A DNA stretch of 44,038 nucleotides from Planctomycetia bacterium (GTDB taxonomy: Bacteria; Planctomycetota; Planctomycetia; Pirellulales; Thermoguttaceae). Made by a program: the position numbers and the translations under genes. The notes beneath the pieces were generated by a model that made no database searches, was not told the DNA's origin, and was given only the letters and a program-made list of their open reading frames with translations. Shown piece after piece: positions 34,389 through 44,038 of the stretch (positions within the stretch are counted from its first letter, which is position 1; every line of letters begins with the position of its first letter). The stretch lies in assembly GCA_030527105.1 (NCBI GenBank), contig JAUNBK010000023.1, positions 1-44,038 on the forward strand. The letters run 5' to 3'.

Positions 34389-37300
34389 TTATTTCACACT
34401 TTTCAAAACCTTAATCGGAGACCAAGGAGATTCTGGCTGGTCGGGATCGGTCGACAACGCGCGAAGTTGGAATTCGTACGAGGCGCCGGACTCGAGACCC
34501 AGAATGTCCCAAGTGATTTTCTTGCCCTCGTCCTCGACCTCGACGAATTGGCACGAAGTGTCGCCGGTTTTTTGATATTGGAGCATGTATTTGTCCGCCT
34601 TTGCGACAGCGCTCCAAGACACGAAAACCGTCCCTGATTTGCTTGTTACGCTCGAAATTTTGGGCGTCGCAAGGAACGTCTGGACAGAGGAGGTCACACT
34701 CATGGAATCGGATTGCTCGAACTTGTTGTCTTTGGTTGCGGAAACGCGAATCATATACTCCGTTGCGGCTTTCAGACGATTGATGGTGTACGACCCACCC
34801 GTAGCGCCAGTCGTCGCGCGGCTCCACCTGTTCCCGCCGTCCGTGCTATACTCGATAGTGTACTTCGCGGCAGTTTGCTCGGAACCTTTCCCCTTTGAAG
34901 CGCTCCACGTGACGAGAATCTTCGTGTCGCTCTGAGCCGTGGCGCTCACGTTCGTCGGCGCGAGATACGGTGCTTTCGTCGTTTTCACGTTGATTTTGCT
35001 CGATTTCGACGCGTTGTCTTCCATTCCAAACGAAACGGAAACAGGGTACGTCGTCGAACTTTGCGCGCCGTCAAAAACGAGGAAACCGTCGATAAACTGG
35101 ATTTTCATCTCGCCTAACTCCGACGTACTGCCGTCGGTTGAAACATCCACCGAGCCGATTTTGTCGATCGTCACGGTAACCGCGGTTGCGTACGTTTTTA
35201 GATTGGAAGTTTCGTAATTTGTGATTTCAATTGCGAACGCGTCGTCCTTGATATCCGCCTTATCCGCCTTCAGTTTCGGCTGCGCGAGAAGGACGCCGGT
35301 CGTTGCCGTCACCGTGGCGCTTAACTCCGAGGCGAGGAAATGTCGGTCTTCCCTCGCGAAGACGCGAATTTCGTACGTCGTCTCGCTTGCAAGGCGAGTT
35401 ATCGTGTAACTCCCGCCGGTCGCGTTGGTCGTGGCGTTTGTCCATCGTCCGTTTTTCAGATATTGAACGGTGTATTTTTCAGCCGTTCGGTCCGAATTTT
35501 TCCCTTTCGACGCATCCCACGTCACGACAATTTCCGACGCGCTCACGCTTTTTGCCGTCACGTTCTCGGGTGCCTGATACGGTGCGGCAGTCGTTTTTAG
35601 TGAACACGCGCCGGAGAGTTGCGAGTCGCTGCGTCCATCCGAGAAGGAAACGATCACTTTGTAATTTGTGTTGGAAGTTGTATTTTTGAACGTAAATTCG
35701 CCATTATTGAATGCCACCGTCAAACCTGAACTGAACACAGCTGGCTCGCCCAGATCGAACTCAACGCTTTCGTTGCCGAGCGAAACTTTCGCGACCGTTG
35801 CTTCGGCGGCGAGGTTCGATTTTGCGCTCCAATTTGTGACGTTCACGGAGAATTGGTCGTCGCTCACGCTCCCTTTTTTCAGCGTTGGTTTCGACAAAAT
35901 CGTCGCGTTTTGCGTGAATGTTTCCGCCTCCGCGAGCTGAGCGGTCACGCGGAATTCGTACGTCGCACCAGCCTTGCCAGAGACATCGACCGAGTTCGTT
36001 TTGACGCTCTTTTTCGACCACTTCGTCGCCCCTCCGACGCGGTACTCGACGCTGTACGCCTTCGCGCCATCGACCGCCGCCCATGAGACGTTCATTTTCG
36101 TTTTATTTATGTTTATCGTTACGTTATCGACCACCACGATCACTTTGGCGGAACTCGTCGCGCCCAACGCGTCGGAAATCGTGTACTCGAATTCATCGCG
36201 CCCGTAAAATTCCGCATTGGGCGTATACACGATGTGTCCATTTTCGATTTCCGCAGTGCCATATGTTGCGTTTCCGACGGACAAAATCGTAAGCGCGTCG
36301 CCATCAGCGTCCGAATCGTTCGCCAACACATCGACCTCCACCGAGCCGTTTCGCCCCACCTTCGCCGCATCGTTTACCGCGACCGGCACGGCATTCGACA
36401 CCGTTGCAACCACCTTCTCCGCCGTGGATTTGGTCTCCTTCAATCCGACATTATCCGTCGCGAGCACAAAGAACGCCAAACGCGCCTCGTCCGAAATTTT
36501 GTATGTTTCGTCTGTTCCCGAGACAGTTTTCCACAGACTAAAATCCCCGCCATCTTTGGAAACATAAATCTCATAATTCGCGACCCCCGATCCAACATCC
36601 GAACCTGTCCAACTCAGCTTCACCGCATTATTTTCCGCATCCAACTCCGCCTTCGTCAACACGCTCACCGGCGCGCTCGCGTCGATTGTATTGTGCCACG
36701 CATTTGTCAAAATCGGATCATTCGTGTCGAACACGATACTCGCGCTCGTCTCGATTTTCGTATCGGTCGCCAAATCTTCATCCATCAGAATCGCAAACGC
36801 CACATACCCTTCGCCGTCGTGCTTCTCCTTATCATTCGGCGGCAAAAAGCCTTCATAAGCGCTGGTTGGGAAATTGTCTGCCGTTGAAGCGACCCACGAA
36901 CGCAGGTACCACTTCGCTTCGCCAGTATCCTCGTTGAACGTGACGGAAATCTTGATCTGGTCTCCCGTCGAAGTCTGATTCACCGTCCACACGCCGTCCA
37001 TGTACCCGATCGTATCGTCGAAAACCTGGTTCCCGATACAGATTTCCCGCAACTCGAACGTCGACCAGTCCAACTCCTCCGGCAACGTTGTTGTCACAAA
37101 GACTTCCTGCGCCGCAGCCGTTGCGGAACTCTTATTCTCGAAATAAATCCTGAAATCCTGCTCCTTCGTCGCGTCCCCCGCCACCCAGTTCGGCGTCGTA
37201 ATCACCAAAAACGGCTCCTCCTCCGTCCCCTCATTCACCGTCACAAAATCATACCCCACCGGCCCGTTAATCTCGTTCGGATCGCAGGATTGTAAAGTTC

Positions 37301-40300
37301 TTGCACTAGCAGTATTACTCCATTGCGAATCTTTATGATCGCCGGTTGTATCCGTCGCCTTCATGCGGATATAGTAGGTCGTGCCTTCCTCTAAACCGGT
37401 AAATGTTGTGGAAGTTAATGTGGAAACATATCTGCGGCAGGAAGTAAAACTTGGAGAGGTTGAAATTTCTAAATAATACTTGTCCGCAAATGGCACTTCT
37501 TTCCACGAAGCGGAAATGGCGTTTGTACCAGCTGTTACGTTAACAACGGGCGCTTTAAGGGTGCCAATCGAGAAAATTGGAAAGTTTTCACAATTGCCTT
37601 TTTTGTACCACGGGTGCTCATCAACAAAGGCTACGTTAATTGGGTTTTTTAGAAAATCAACAAGAGTGCTCAAAAACGCCTGTTCTCCTGTCATTGATTC
37701 TCCGTCTTCATAATTATCAGAGACAAGATTGTCTATAAAAAATCTTGAGAAAAAATCATTATGAGACTTTTCATCTACTCGTGTAGCCACCATTCCAAAT
37801 TGTGTTGAAGACATATTAATGTCTTCTAACATGCCGCCAGAATGACATTGAGCGAAAACATAGGTAATATAGCCTTCGATTTTGGACATTTCTTGTGCAA
37901 AAACAGTGTCCTTTATACCTTTTCCCCCCCAAGTATTCAAGGTTGTTTCCCAGTGACTACTTTCCTTTAATTCAACATGAAAAGTACTACCGTGGTCAAA
38001 AGTGTAGACTAACAGATGGTCATCATTATTTTCATTTTGACTCATATTTCCATCAACTAAATCACAAACTATTTTAAAATTTTCTTCTGTAGCAGCATAC
38101 AAATTTGCTTCAACAAAACTCATATCAGAATTGGCATGCACAGCCTCCATTTTACCCTCGTCATTAAGTTCGTACTTTACACACTTATCAGCCCCTGGAT
38201 CATTCCCATCGGCGTAAAGCACAAAAATGTTTTCTGCTGGTATATCATATTTATTTCTACATACCTGGTACAACCGTTTAACATTGTCATAGTAATACCA
38301 ATAATTTTGGTCTTTTTCGATTCCACCTGAAAAGATAATTACGTAGTTATTGACATCAGCGGAGGATTCGCCTTGAGCGTTTGCGGAGAGGGAGACGGTT
38401 GAATTCTCATTGGCGAAAGCGGTGTACATATCGACTGCTGGAAGGTTTTGCGGCAGTTCCTTTTCATAGTAGGCAATAGAACCGTCTTCCTCAACAACCT
38501 CTGTAAAGTAAGTTTCCATAATGTCGTTACCAAAACTGTCGAACCAAGAAACGTCCTGCGTGAGGAGATTACCATAAAAGACCTCTCCACCGGTCGTTCC
38601 CTCAATCGTGCAGACACTGCCAAGGTGCGACCAGTTATCGTTTGTGGCAATGTTGACGAAATTAATATTTGCCAATTGCAACGTTCCCTGAGAAATATAA
38701 AATGTTGGCATATCTCCTGAATTTACGGCGATATCCACTTTTTTCCCACCAGGAATATTGACAATATTTACCGTTCCGAACTGTTCTTCGACAATATCAA
38801 TCTGAATGGGCATCCCATTAAGTTGAACGGTCGTGTCTTCGGTTGATTGCAGAAGAATCAGGTCGTCAACCTCGGTTTTTGAGGCGATATAAACGGCTCG
38901 AATGAGATTCAGCGCGGAAATGTCGTTCTGAGCAATCTCAATGGTATTGACCTCATGGAGTAATTCTGGAAAAGCAAGAGAATCGTACGTCTGACAGAGA
39001 GTCGCGTATTCTGTTTCCGTGAGTACATGCTGTGAGATATAACCACCTCCCTCGATCAGTGAAAAACTCATCGTGGAACCTGCCGCATTGACAATTTCTA
39101 TTGCCTGATCGGGGATATTTTGATAAGCCCCCGCCGACTCAACACTTATACGATATGTTCCCAGAGGTACGTTATTGATGCTGTATTGACCATATCGGTC
39201 CGTAATCGCATAACCATAATCCCCCGTATCGTTGGAAAGCATGACCAAAATTCCCGCAGCCCCCTGAGAATTTTCATCGGTGATACGCCCCGAAACAAAA
39301 CCGTATGGCAATGCCGTCAGATTGAAATCTAAAATGTCGTGATCGGCAATCGAAACACTGGGCTCGGAAAGGTGATAGGCCGTATCCTCAAGGAAAAGCG
39401 AAACTGTGGTATTTTGGGGAAGATAATTAAATACATAACGGCCATTTTCATCCGAAACGCAGGAAGTATAATTTTCTCCTTCATTCCACGATGCATAGAT
39501 TCTGCAACCGGAAATCGCTTCGCCAGTTGCTTCGTTTCGCAAATAGCCGGAAACACCAGTAGAGTTTTTCCCCGCTTTTTGCGCGTATAAAAACTTCTTG
39601 GCGGCATTGTAATTGGTCGTGGCGTAACCGCGTGTGTGCAGTTGAGTTATTGCACCAGAGAGATCGGCGTAAAATTCACTCCACGTGTTCCAATAAGCGG
39701 TATTGAATGTGCCATCGCCAATATAGTCGTCGTCGGATGTTACTGGCGTAAACGAGACGCTGGCGGAATCCGTCGCCATGAAATAGAACGTGAGTGTATA
39801 TTCCTCGCCCGGGCGCAGAATTCCTGCGAAGTCGGACGAGCCAACGCCCAAAACGTTCAGCGCGGTAGAGGTTACGTTGTCGGACTTCGTACCCAGCAGA
39901 TTCCCTTCGCCGCCAGTAATCACAAAGGTTGGCATATACATATCGCAATCGCCCGCGTTCGAGTAGGTAATCTTCGCGGAATACACCCGTCCGGCACGAA
40001 TCGAATCAGGGAGCGTCAAATAAGCATTAAGAACTGCTCCAACGCCATCCGCAACCACGGAAACCGCATCTTTCAAAGTTTCTGTCTGACCATTCTGAGT
40101 TATCGTCAAATCATAAGCGCCTGGGAGAACGCCCGTTAAATCAAATCGCGCCGTGGCATGGGAACACGATACGACCACGACGTCGCTTCCTGAAATGGTC
40201 GTTGTTCCCTGTGTCAGAGAAACGGTTATACCGGAATCGAATCCCGCACCGTAGAAGGATATCGTGCTGGTTCCTTGATTCGACGCTTCGGAAAGAGAGA

Positions 40301-43300
40301 CGCCCAATAGCGCTAACGAAGTATCTTCCACCTTCAAACGCACATTGGCAACAGGTTGGGTCGTCGTCAAAACCAGATAGAACGTCCGATTGACATCTGC
40401 TTCGGGAATGTACAGTGTGGAGGCATTGGTTCCATATTTTGAACCAACATAATTTGCCACCAATTCGGAAGCGGGAACGACATTTTCAGACAGGTACACC
40501 GAAACCGACTGGTCGGCGGAGGTCTGGAGCCAGAACGATTCTCCCGCCGCAACCGTAACGCAGTACAGGGCAGGCGATTTATGGGTGATGGAAAGCGTCT
40601 CCGTCTCCTCAAGCAATTCCTCAAGCAAAGGAACCGAAACAGTGGTCGTGGTGCCCGCCTGCAAAACATTATTATCCGTCGCGACACCTTCAAAAATCTC
40701 CCGATTGGGATTTACGCGAACGCCGAACGTCCAGTTTCCATTTTTCACATTGGGAACAGTCACTTCCGCGTAAAATGTCTGCAAATCACTTGCGGTGATA
40801 TTTCCGGCATGCGTGACTTCTCCCACGACGATTTTCTGTCCTGTTTCCGAAATCAGATAAATCTCATCCGTCCAGGTGCCGATGGCGGGGGCGGAGCCGT
40901 TGTTGCGAATTGTCCATTGAATCGTCGCTTTTTCACCTGTCACCGCCTGTCCAGGTGCCTGAACGTCAATCGGCGTCAAATCAATCGACGAACTGGCCGA
41001 CTCTGTAAACTCATACGCGCCAATATCAACGTATTCTCCATCCGCATCAGGTTTTCCGGTTGGTGTCGTATAAGGATCAGAATATCTCGGCGCCCCCGTA
41101 ATATCCGTCTCTGTCGCCACCGTCCCATCACCCGCGTCGATACATGGCGACCCTGCCTGCAAACGATAGTCCCCATTCTTCGCGTCGCGGAAAAGGGGAT
41201 TCGCCCAGATGTTACCGTTTTGACCAGTTTTATTATAAGATTGGGGGCCGGTATTTTGTGGATTCCAGAAAACACAGTTTTGGAAGGTTGCTGAATCGCC
41301 TCCCTGATCGCAAAATTGAGAAGTGATATTGGAAAAAACAGTATTTATGAAGGTTTTTCCACTGCCATAACGATAGGCAACGGTGGCACCATCCACCACA
41401 CAATTGACGACCCTGATACCAGAACCGGAATAGTAACCAAACGCAATGGAGGTTTCGCGGAAAATGGAATTGTATGCTGTAAAACTACCACCAGGAATAC
41501 GTACGGATTCGTATTTCGTAAATTCGATAACACTATTGTTAAATTGAATTGATCCGCCAGTGGCATAAAGTCCGCCTTGTTCACGAGTATTACTGCAATA
41601 ACGTACCCGTGTATGATTTAAAAGAATCGTTCCACCCTCGCTGCGAATCTGATTCCAATCCCCCGTCTGCGGTTCACTTTCACTCTCATCCTCATTCGTA
41701 TCGCCGCCGTAGGAATCGTCGTTGACGGACGTAAACACGATTGGCTGGGCAACATTCCCTTCCGCGACGAGCGAACCGCCAGACTGAACGACGAGCGAAC
41801 AGCCGGAATCAAACTTCAAAATTGCTCCGGGCAAAATCGTCAACGTCACCCCTGACGGAACTGTCAGCGTCCCGGTAATATGATACACTTGCCCACCCAA
41901 CCAGGTCTCATTTTGCGAAAGCGTCCCGGAACAGGTCTGCGTGACGTACTTCATCGTTACATTGGTCAGGTCATAATTCCCAGTACCACGTATATAGGAA
42001 TTTCCATCTTTGGGCACGGAAAGATTCCCATCTTTATTTGTATCGCCGCCAATTTCATCATCTTCCGCACGGGTAAAGACAACGTTCTCCTGGACGATAA
42101 CGGAGGCATTGCTTTCCGTATTCAGGTAGGCGTTTTTCCAGAATTTTACCACCGCATTGTTTTCAATCGTCAGCGTTGCCTCCGACTTAACATTAACACG
42201 TCCCACGACCAGATGAACCTTATCCGCCGTCCAAGTCTCATTTTCTGTAATCTCCCCACGGTGGAGAACGATGTTTTCATCGTTGAGAATCAATCCGGAA
42301 TACACCGCTTCAGAAATAGTTTTTTCTCTCTCGTTTAGGAATTCTACTCTTAATTGTCCGTAACCATCTTGAAACTGCGTCGTGTCCCAAACATATTCGT
42401 CGCTGGCACTAAATGTTCCCAGAATCGTTGCTTTCGCATGAGAAATCCATGCTACTTTTACTTTAACAACGTTTTCAAGAGGAATCCAGGAAAGCGTAAC
42501 ATTGCCCACATAAACAGAATTTTGTGAAAGCACGACCCCCCTAAACTCATATGCCCCGATATCAATAGAGCTTCCCATAAATCGTGGGTTGCCACCGAGA
42601 TCCAACCATGTTGCGTCCATCCCTGCGTCGTATGCGTACTGATTATTGCCCATATCGATTGCCTGCGAATTGGTCGCTAATGAATAATCGCCATTTTCCG
42701 CATCTTTAAACAACGGTAAAGCAGGATCATAAACAAGATTATTTTCGCCCGAAGACCAGGTGGTATAAGTGGACAAGTTGTATGAACCTTGAATGGTACC
42801 ACTATTTCGATAAATCGTATCAGTAATAATAGAGTTATGGGCCGTCAGTGTGCCGGAGTAGTTATAAATCCCGCCGCCGTTGTATGAGGCTGTATTCCCA
42901 CTGATCGTGCAGTTCGTGACCGTCAGCGTGCCTCTGTTATTGCAAATCCCGCCGCCGCTGCCGGAGTATGCAGTATTCCCACTGATCGTGCAGTCCGTGA
43001 CCGTCAGCGTGCCGGAGTAGTTGCAAATCCCGCCGCCGCTGCTGGATGCAGTATTCCCACTGATCGTGCAGTCCGTGACCGTCAGCGTGCCGGAGTTGCA
43101 AATCCCGCCACCGGAGTCTGTCTTCCCCTTTGTCAGTGTCATGCCGATTATTTCCAGATTGGAATGATTGTTAATCAACCGCGTTTTCTCCTGACCGTCC
43201 AGGGTAATTCGGTTCGCGCCGTCGATAATAATAGGCTTATCAACATGTAATTCTGTCTCCAACAGGATCGTTCCTGTCGGATTTTCCTCTGAAAACAGGG

Positions 43301-44038
43301 TATCAGAAAACGTAATTGTCGTGTCAACTTGAGAAACGTACCAGATTGCCTCACGGAGAGAAATCACATCGTTTGTCAGGTCGAATTCGTCGTCCAACGT
43401 CGTGACGACGGAAAAATCCATGGGAACGTCCGACGGTTCACCTTCATATTCATAAACTCCGACATACCCTTCTTCCAGATAATTCACCAATGGACTGTAG
43501 GGTAATAAATGATAATCCACCGAGTCGGCATTCGTCAGCTTGCCCGATGCATCGAATACTGGGGCACAGACAAAATAGGGATTGTAATCCAACCAATTAT
43601 TACTACTGCTGGCGGATAAAGAGCCGCGAAGGTTTGCTGCCCAATAGGAGGCATAATTCATTGCGATAATCGAATTATGAGCATTTATTGTGCCGGAGTA
43701 GTTGCAAATCCCGCCGCCGTCGGAGTATGCAGTATTCCCACTGATCGTGCAGTTCGTGACCGTCAGCGTGCCGGAGTTGTAAATCCCGCCGCCGCTGCCG
43801 GAGTATGCAGTATTCCCACTGATCGTGCAGTCCGTGACTGTCAGCGTGCTGGAGTTATTGTAAACCCCGCCACCGTAGAATGTGTTGGAAGCACTGGCGG
43901 AGGAATTGCCACCAGTTAGGATGAGACCCCCGAGGTTGAGGGTGGTGGAGCCGGAGACGGTGATGACGCGGGAGAGTTGGGCGGCGTCGAGGGTCAGGTT
44001 TTGCGTGCCGAGGGAGACGATGGTGACGGAGCCGAATT
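34389..44038 (-). CDS. Giant multidomain adhesin with embedded peptidase domain, N-terminus missing
   Basis: About 3215 residues are visible; the frame stays open to the right edge, so the ATG at 43661 is internal. Modules in coding order, by position: a block matching the first adhesin (44038-43907); beta-helix repeats with TVTDCTISGNTA (43880-43690 and 43140-42840) around an ISLREAI segment; two choice-of-anchor-Q-like ends (about 42700-42540 and 41190-41010, DIGAYEF); a CARDB-like domain (about 40990-40700); two carboxypeptidase-regulatory-like domains (about 39590-39060); a C13/caspase-like peptidase (about 38360-37540); FN3 (to about 37280); a CDPNEI-type domain (to about 36670); an FN3-like unit; a cadherin-like NDSDADGD unit (about 36400-36110); and about four C-terminal FN3 repeats. 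No dockerin or sorting signal is seen at the C-terminus. A surface or secreted role is likely. Confidence 0.85.
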   Translation of the reverse strand, partial: FGSVTIVSLGTQNLTLDAAQLSRVITVSGSTTLNLGGLILTGGNSSASASNTFYGGGVYNNSSTLTVTDCTISGNTAYSGSGGGIYNSGTLTVTNCTISGNTAYSDGGGICNYSGTINAHNSIIAMNYASYWAANLRGSLSASSSNNWLDYNPYFVCAPVFDASGKLTNADSVDYHLLPYSPLVNYLEEGYVGVYEYEGEPSDVPMDFSVVTTLDDEFDLTNDVISLREAIWYVSQVDTTITFSDTLFSEENPTGTILLETELHVDKPIIIDGANRITLDGQEKTRLINNHSNLEIIGMTLTKGKTDSGGGICNSGTLTVTDCTISGNTASSSGGGICNYSGTLTVTDCTISGNTAYSGSGGGICNNRGTLTVTNCTISGNTASYNGGGIYNYSGTLTAHNSIITDTIYRNSGTIQGSYNLSTYTTWSSGENNLVYDPALPLFKDAENGDYSLATNSQAIDMGNNQYAYDAGMDATWLDLGGNPRFMGSSIDIGAYEFRGVVLSQNSVYVGNVTLSWIPLENVVKVKVAWISHAKATILGTFSASDEYVWDTTQFQDGYGQLRVEFLNEREKTISEAVYSGLILNDENIVLHRGEITENETWTADKVHLVVGRVNVKSEATLTIENNAVVKFWKNAYLNTESNASVIVQENVVFTRAEDDEIGGDTNKDGNLSVPKDGNSYIRGTGNYDLTNVTMKYVTQTCSGTLSQNETWLGGQVYHITGTLTVPSGVTLTILPGAILKFDSGCSLVVQSGGSLVAEGNVAQPIVFTSVNDDSYGGDTNEDESESEPQTGDWNQIRSEGGTILLNHTRVRYCSNTREQGGLYATGGSIQFNNSVIEFTKYESVRIPGGSFTAYNSIFRETSIAFGYYSGSGIRVVNCVVDGATVAYRYGSGKTFINTVFSNITSQFCDQGGDSATFQNCVFWNPQNTGPQSYNKTGQNGNIWANPLFRDAKNGDYRLQAGSPCIDAGDGTVATETDITGAPRYSDPYTTPTGKPDADGEYVDIGAYEFTESASSSIDLTPIDVQAPGQAVTGEKATIQWTIRNNGSAPAIGTWTDEIYLISETGQKIVVGEVTHAGNITASDLQTFYAEVTVPNVKNGNWTFGVRVNPNREIFEGVATDNNVLQAGTTTTVSVPLLEELLEETETLSITHKSPALYCVTVAAGESFWLQTSADQSVSVYLSENVVPASELVANYVGSKYGTNASTLYIPEADVNRTFYLVLTTTQPVANVRLKVEDTSLALLGVSLSEASNQGTSTISFYGAGFDSGITVSLTQGTTTISGSDVVVVSCSHATARFDLTGVLPGAYDLTITQNGQTETLKDAVSVVADGVGAVLNAYLTLPDSIRAGRVYSAKITYSNAGDCDMYMPTFVITGGEGNLLGTKSDNVTSTALNVLGVGSSDFAGILRPGEEYTLTFYFMATDSASVSFTPVTSDDDYIGDGTFNTAYWNTWSEFYADLSGAITQLHTRGYATTNYNAAKKFLYAQKAGKNSTGVSGYLRNEATGEAISGCRIYASWNEGENYTSCVSDENGRYVFNYLPQNTTVSLFLEDTAYHLSEPSVSIADHDILDFNLTALPYGFVSGRITDENSQGAAGILVMLSNDTGDYGYAITDRYGQYSINNVPLGTYRISVESAGAYQNIPDQAIEIVNAAGSTMSFSLIEGGGYISQHVLTETEYATLCQTYDSLAFPELLHEVNTIEIAQNDISALNLIRAVYIASKTEVDDLILLQSTEDTTVQLNGMPIQIDIVEEQFGTVNIVNIPGGKKVDIAVNSGDMPTFYISQGTLQLANINFVNIATNDNWSHLGSVCTIEGTTGGEVFYGNLLTQDVSWFDSFGNDIMETYFTEVVEEDGSIAYYEKELPQNLPAVDMYTAFANENSTVSLSANAQGESSADVNNYVIIFSGGIEKDQNYWYYYDNVKRLYQVCRNKYDIPAENIFVLYADGNDPGADKCVKYELNDEGKMEAVHANSDMSFVEANLYAATEENFKIVCDLVDGNMSQNENNDDHLLVYTFDHGSTFHVELKESSHWETTLNTWGGKGIKDTVFAQEMSKIEGYITYVFAQCHSGGMLEDINMSSTQFGMVATRVDEKSHNDFFSRFFIDNLVSDNYEDGESMTGEQAFLSTLVDFLKNPINVAFVDEHPWYKKGNCENFPIFSIGTLKAPVVNVTAGTNAISASWKEVPFADKYYLEISTSPSFTSCRRYVSTLTSTTFTGLEEGTTYYIRMKATDTTGDHKDSQWSNTASARTLQSCDPNEINGPVGYDFVTVNEGTEEEPFLVITTPNWVAGDATKEQDFRIYFENKSSATAAAQEVFVTTTLPEELDWSTFELREICIGNQVFDDTIGYMDGVWTVNQTSTGDQIKISVTFNEDTGEAKWYLRSWVASTADNFPTSAYEGFLPPNDKEKHDGEGYVAFAILMDEDLATDTKIETSASIVFDTNDPILTNAWHNTIDASAPVSVLTKAELDAENNAVKLSWTGSDVGSGVANYEIYVSKDGGDFSLWKTVSGTDETYKISDEARLAFFVLATDNVGLKETKSTAEKVVATVSNAVPVAVNDAAKVGRNGSVEVDVLANDSDADGDALTILSVGNATYGTAEIENGHIVYTPNAEFYGRDEFEYTISDALGATSSAKVIVVVDNVTININKTKMNVSWAAVDGAKAYSVEYRVGGATKWSKKSVKTNSVDVSGKAGATYEFRVTAQLAEAETFTQNATILSKPTLKKGSVSDDQFSVNVTNWSAKSNLAAEATVAKVSLGNESVEFDLGEPAVFSSGLTVAFNNGEFTFKNTTSNTNYKVIVSFSDGRSDSQLSGACSLKTTAAPYQAPENVTAKSVSASEIVVTWDASKGKNSDRTAEKYTVQYLKNGRWTNATTNATGGSYTITRLASETTYEIRVFAREDRHFLASELSATVTATTGVLLAQPKLKADKADIKDDAFAIEITNYETSNLKTYATAVTVTIDKIGSVDVSTDGSTSELGEMKIQFIDGFLVFDGAQSSTTYPVSVSFGMEDNASKSSKINVKTTKAPYLAPTNVSATAQSDTKILVTWSASKGKGSEQTAAKYTIEYSTDGGNRWSRATTGATGGSYTINRLKAATEYMIRVSATKDNKFEQSDSMSVTSSVQTFLATPKISSVTSKSGTVFVSWSAVAKADKYMLQYQKTGDTSCQFVEVEDEGKKITWDILGLESGASYEFQLRALSTDPDQPESPWSPIKVLKSVK
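37540..38360 (-). other. Clan-CD (C13/caspase-like) cysteine peptidase domain in the adhesin
   Basis: This segment encodes YVIIFSGG, a Tyr-rich helix (NYWYYYDNVKRLY), NIFVLYADG, then LLVYTFDHGS with the candidate catalytic His at 37994-37992, and YVFAQCHSGGM with the candidate Cys at 37847-37845. A hydrophobic strand ending in His-Gly and a second ending in Cys-His-Ser-Gly-Gly is the clan CD pattern shared by legumain (C13), caspases and gingipains. The DNA here is clearly more A/T rich than the FN3-coding part. Activity and cleavage site are unknown. Confidence 0.65.
42840..43110 (-). repeat. Beta-helix coding repeats, inner cluster
   Basis: The marker aaatccc recurs at 42866, 42944, 43025 and 43100, that is at 78-, 81- and 75-base spacing (25-27 residues), each unit encoding GGGI(Y/C)N and GTLTVT(D/N)CTISGNTA. 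Spacing is less regular than in the left-hand adhesin, but the unit is clearly related. Confidence 0.85.
43690..43880 (-). repeat. Beta-helix coding repeats, outer cluster
   Basis: Units at 43706, 43781 and 43862 are spaced 75 and 81 bases. They are nearly identical in sequence to the inner cluster, separated from it by about 550 bases of unique sequence. Recombination between the two clusters would delete that stretch in or out of frame. Confidence 0.8.

Noticed and set aside
43659..43661. ATG at 43661 as the start of the second adhesin
   Set aside because: The frame continues upstream through beta-helix repeats and the block shared with the first adhesin, so this methionine is internal.

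Overview
The window looks like a fragment of a Planctomycetota chromosome, or a close PVC relative, at roughly 50% G+C. The evidence is a giant surface protein whose N-terminus carries a LEPR-XLL-like motif, two twin-arginine-exported Gfo/Idh/MocA oxidoreductases, a PurL with a PurS-like N-terminal extension, and secreted beta-helix and beta-propeller polysaccharide enzymes. No tRNA, rRNA, IS element or CRISPR array was recognised. The host assignment is inference from gene content.

Layout. Bases 1-1013 (minus) hold the 5' end of a giant beta-helix adhesin with 99-bp tandem repeats. Its apparent start codon is out of frame with the coding sequence because of a (CA)10 dinucleotide tract. Bases 1507-4064 (minus) carry a secreted beta-helix protein and rpsD. 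Bases 4364-8958 (plus) are a tyrA-purL-purQ operon behind a good promoter. Bases 9002-12760 (minus) carry an exported phosphoesterase, a class I/II aminotransferase and ahcY. Bases 13014-15262 (plus) carry a Tat-exported oxidoreductase and a ComF-type phosphoribosyltransferase, running into a convergent PhoR-like histidine kinase. A second Tat oxidoreductase (minus) diverges from a sugar isomerase/epimerase (plus, 19042). Next come a GT8-like glycosyltransferase, a divergent epmB/efp pair, a bisphosphate nucleotidase, an ankyrin/zinc/membrane protein, a PL22-like propeller and an unknown exported protein. After a gene-poor 0.95-kb gap lies an apparent operon of a transglutaminase-TPR protein and two tandem paralogous membrane AlkP-superfamily enzymes (28377-34179). 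The last 9.6 kb (34389-44038, minus) is a second giant adhesin with its N-terminus outside the window.

The most interesting signals are these. (1) A contingency-locus arrangement at 989-1025: Shine-Dalgarno, ATG, then (CA)10, then the open frame, where one extra CA unit or two fewer would restore translation. (2) Two adhesin paralogues with a near-identical N-terminal block at the two ends of the window. (3) A clan-CD (C13/caspase-like) cysteine peptidase domain inside the second adhesin, in DNA of visibly lower G+C. (4) Tandem membrane sulfatase-like genes that look partly homogenised by gene conversion. Together these suggest a host- or particle-associated planctomycete with a variable cell surface. 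That ecological reading is inference.
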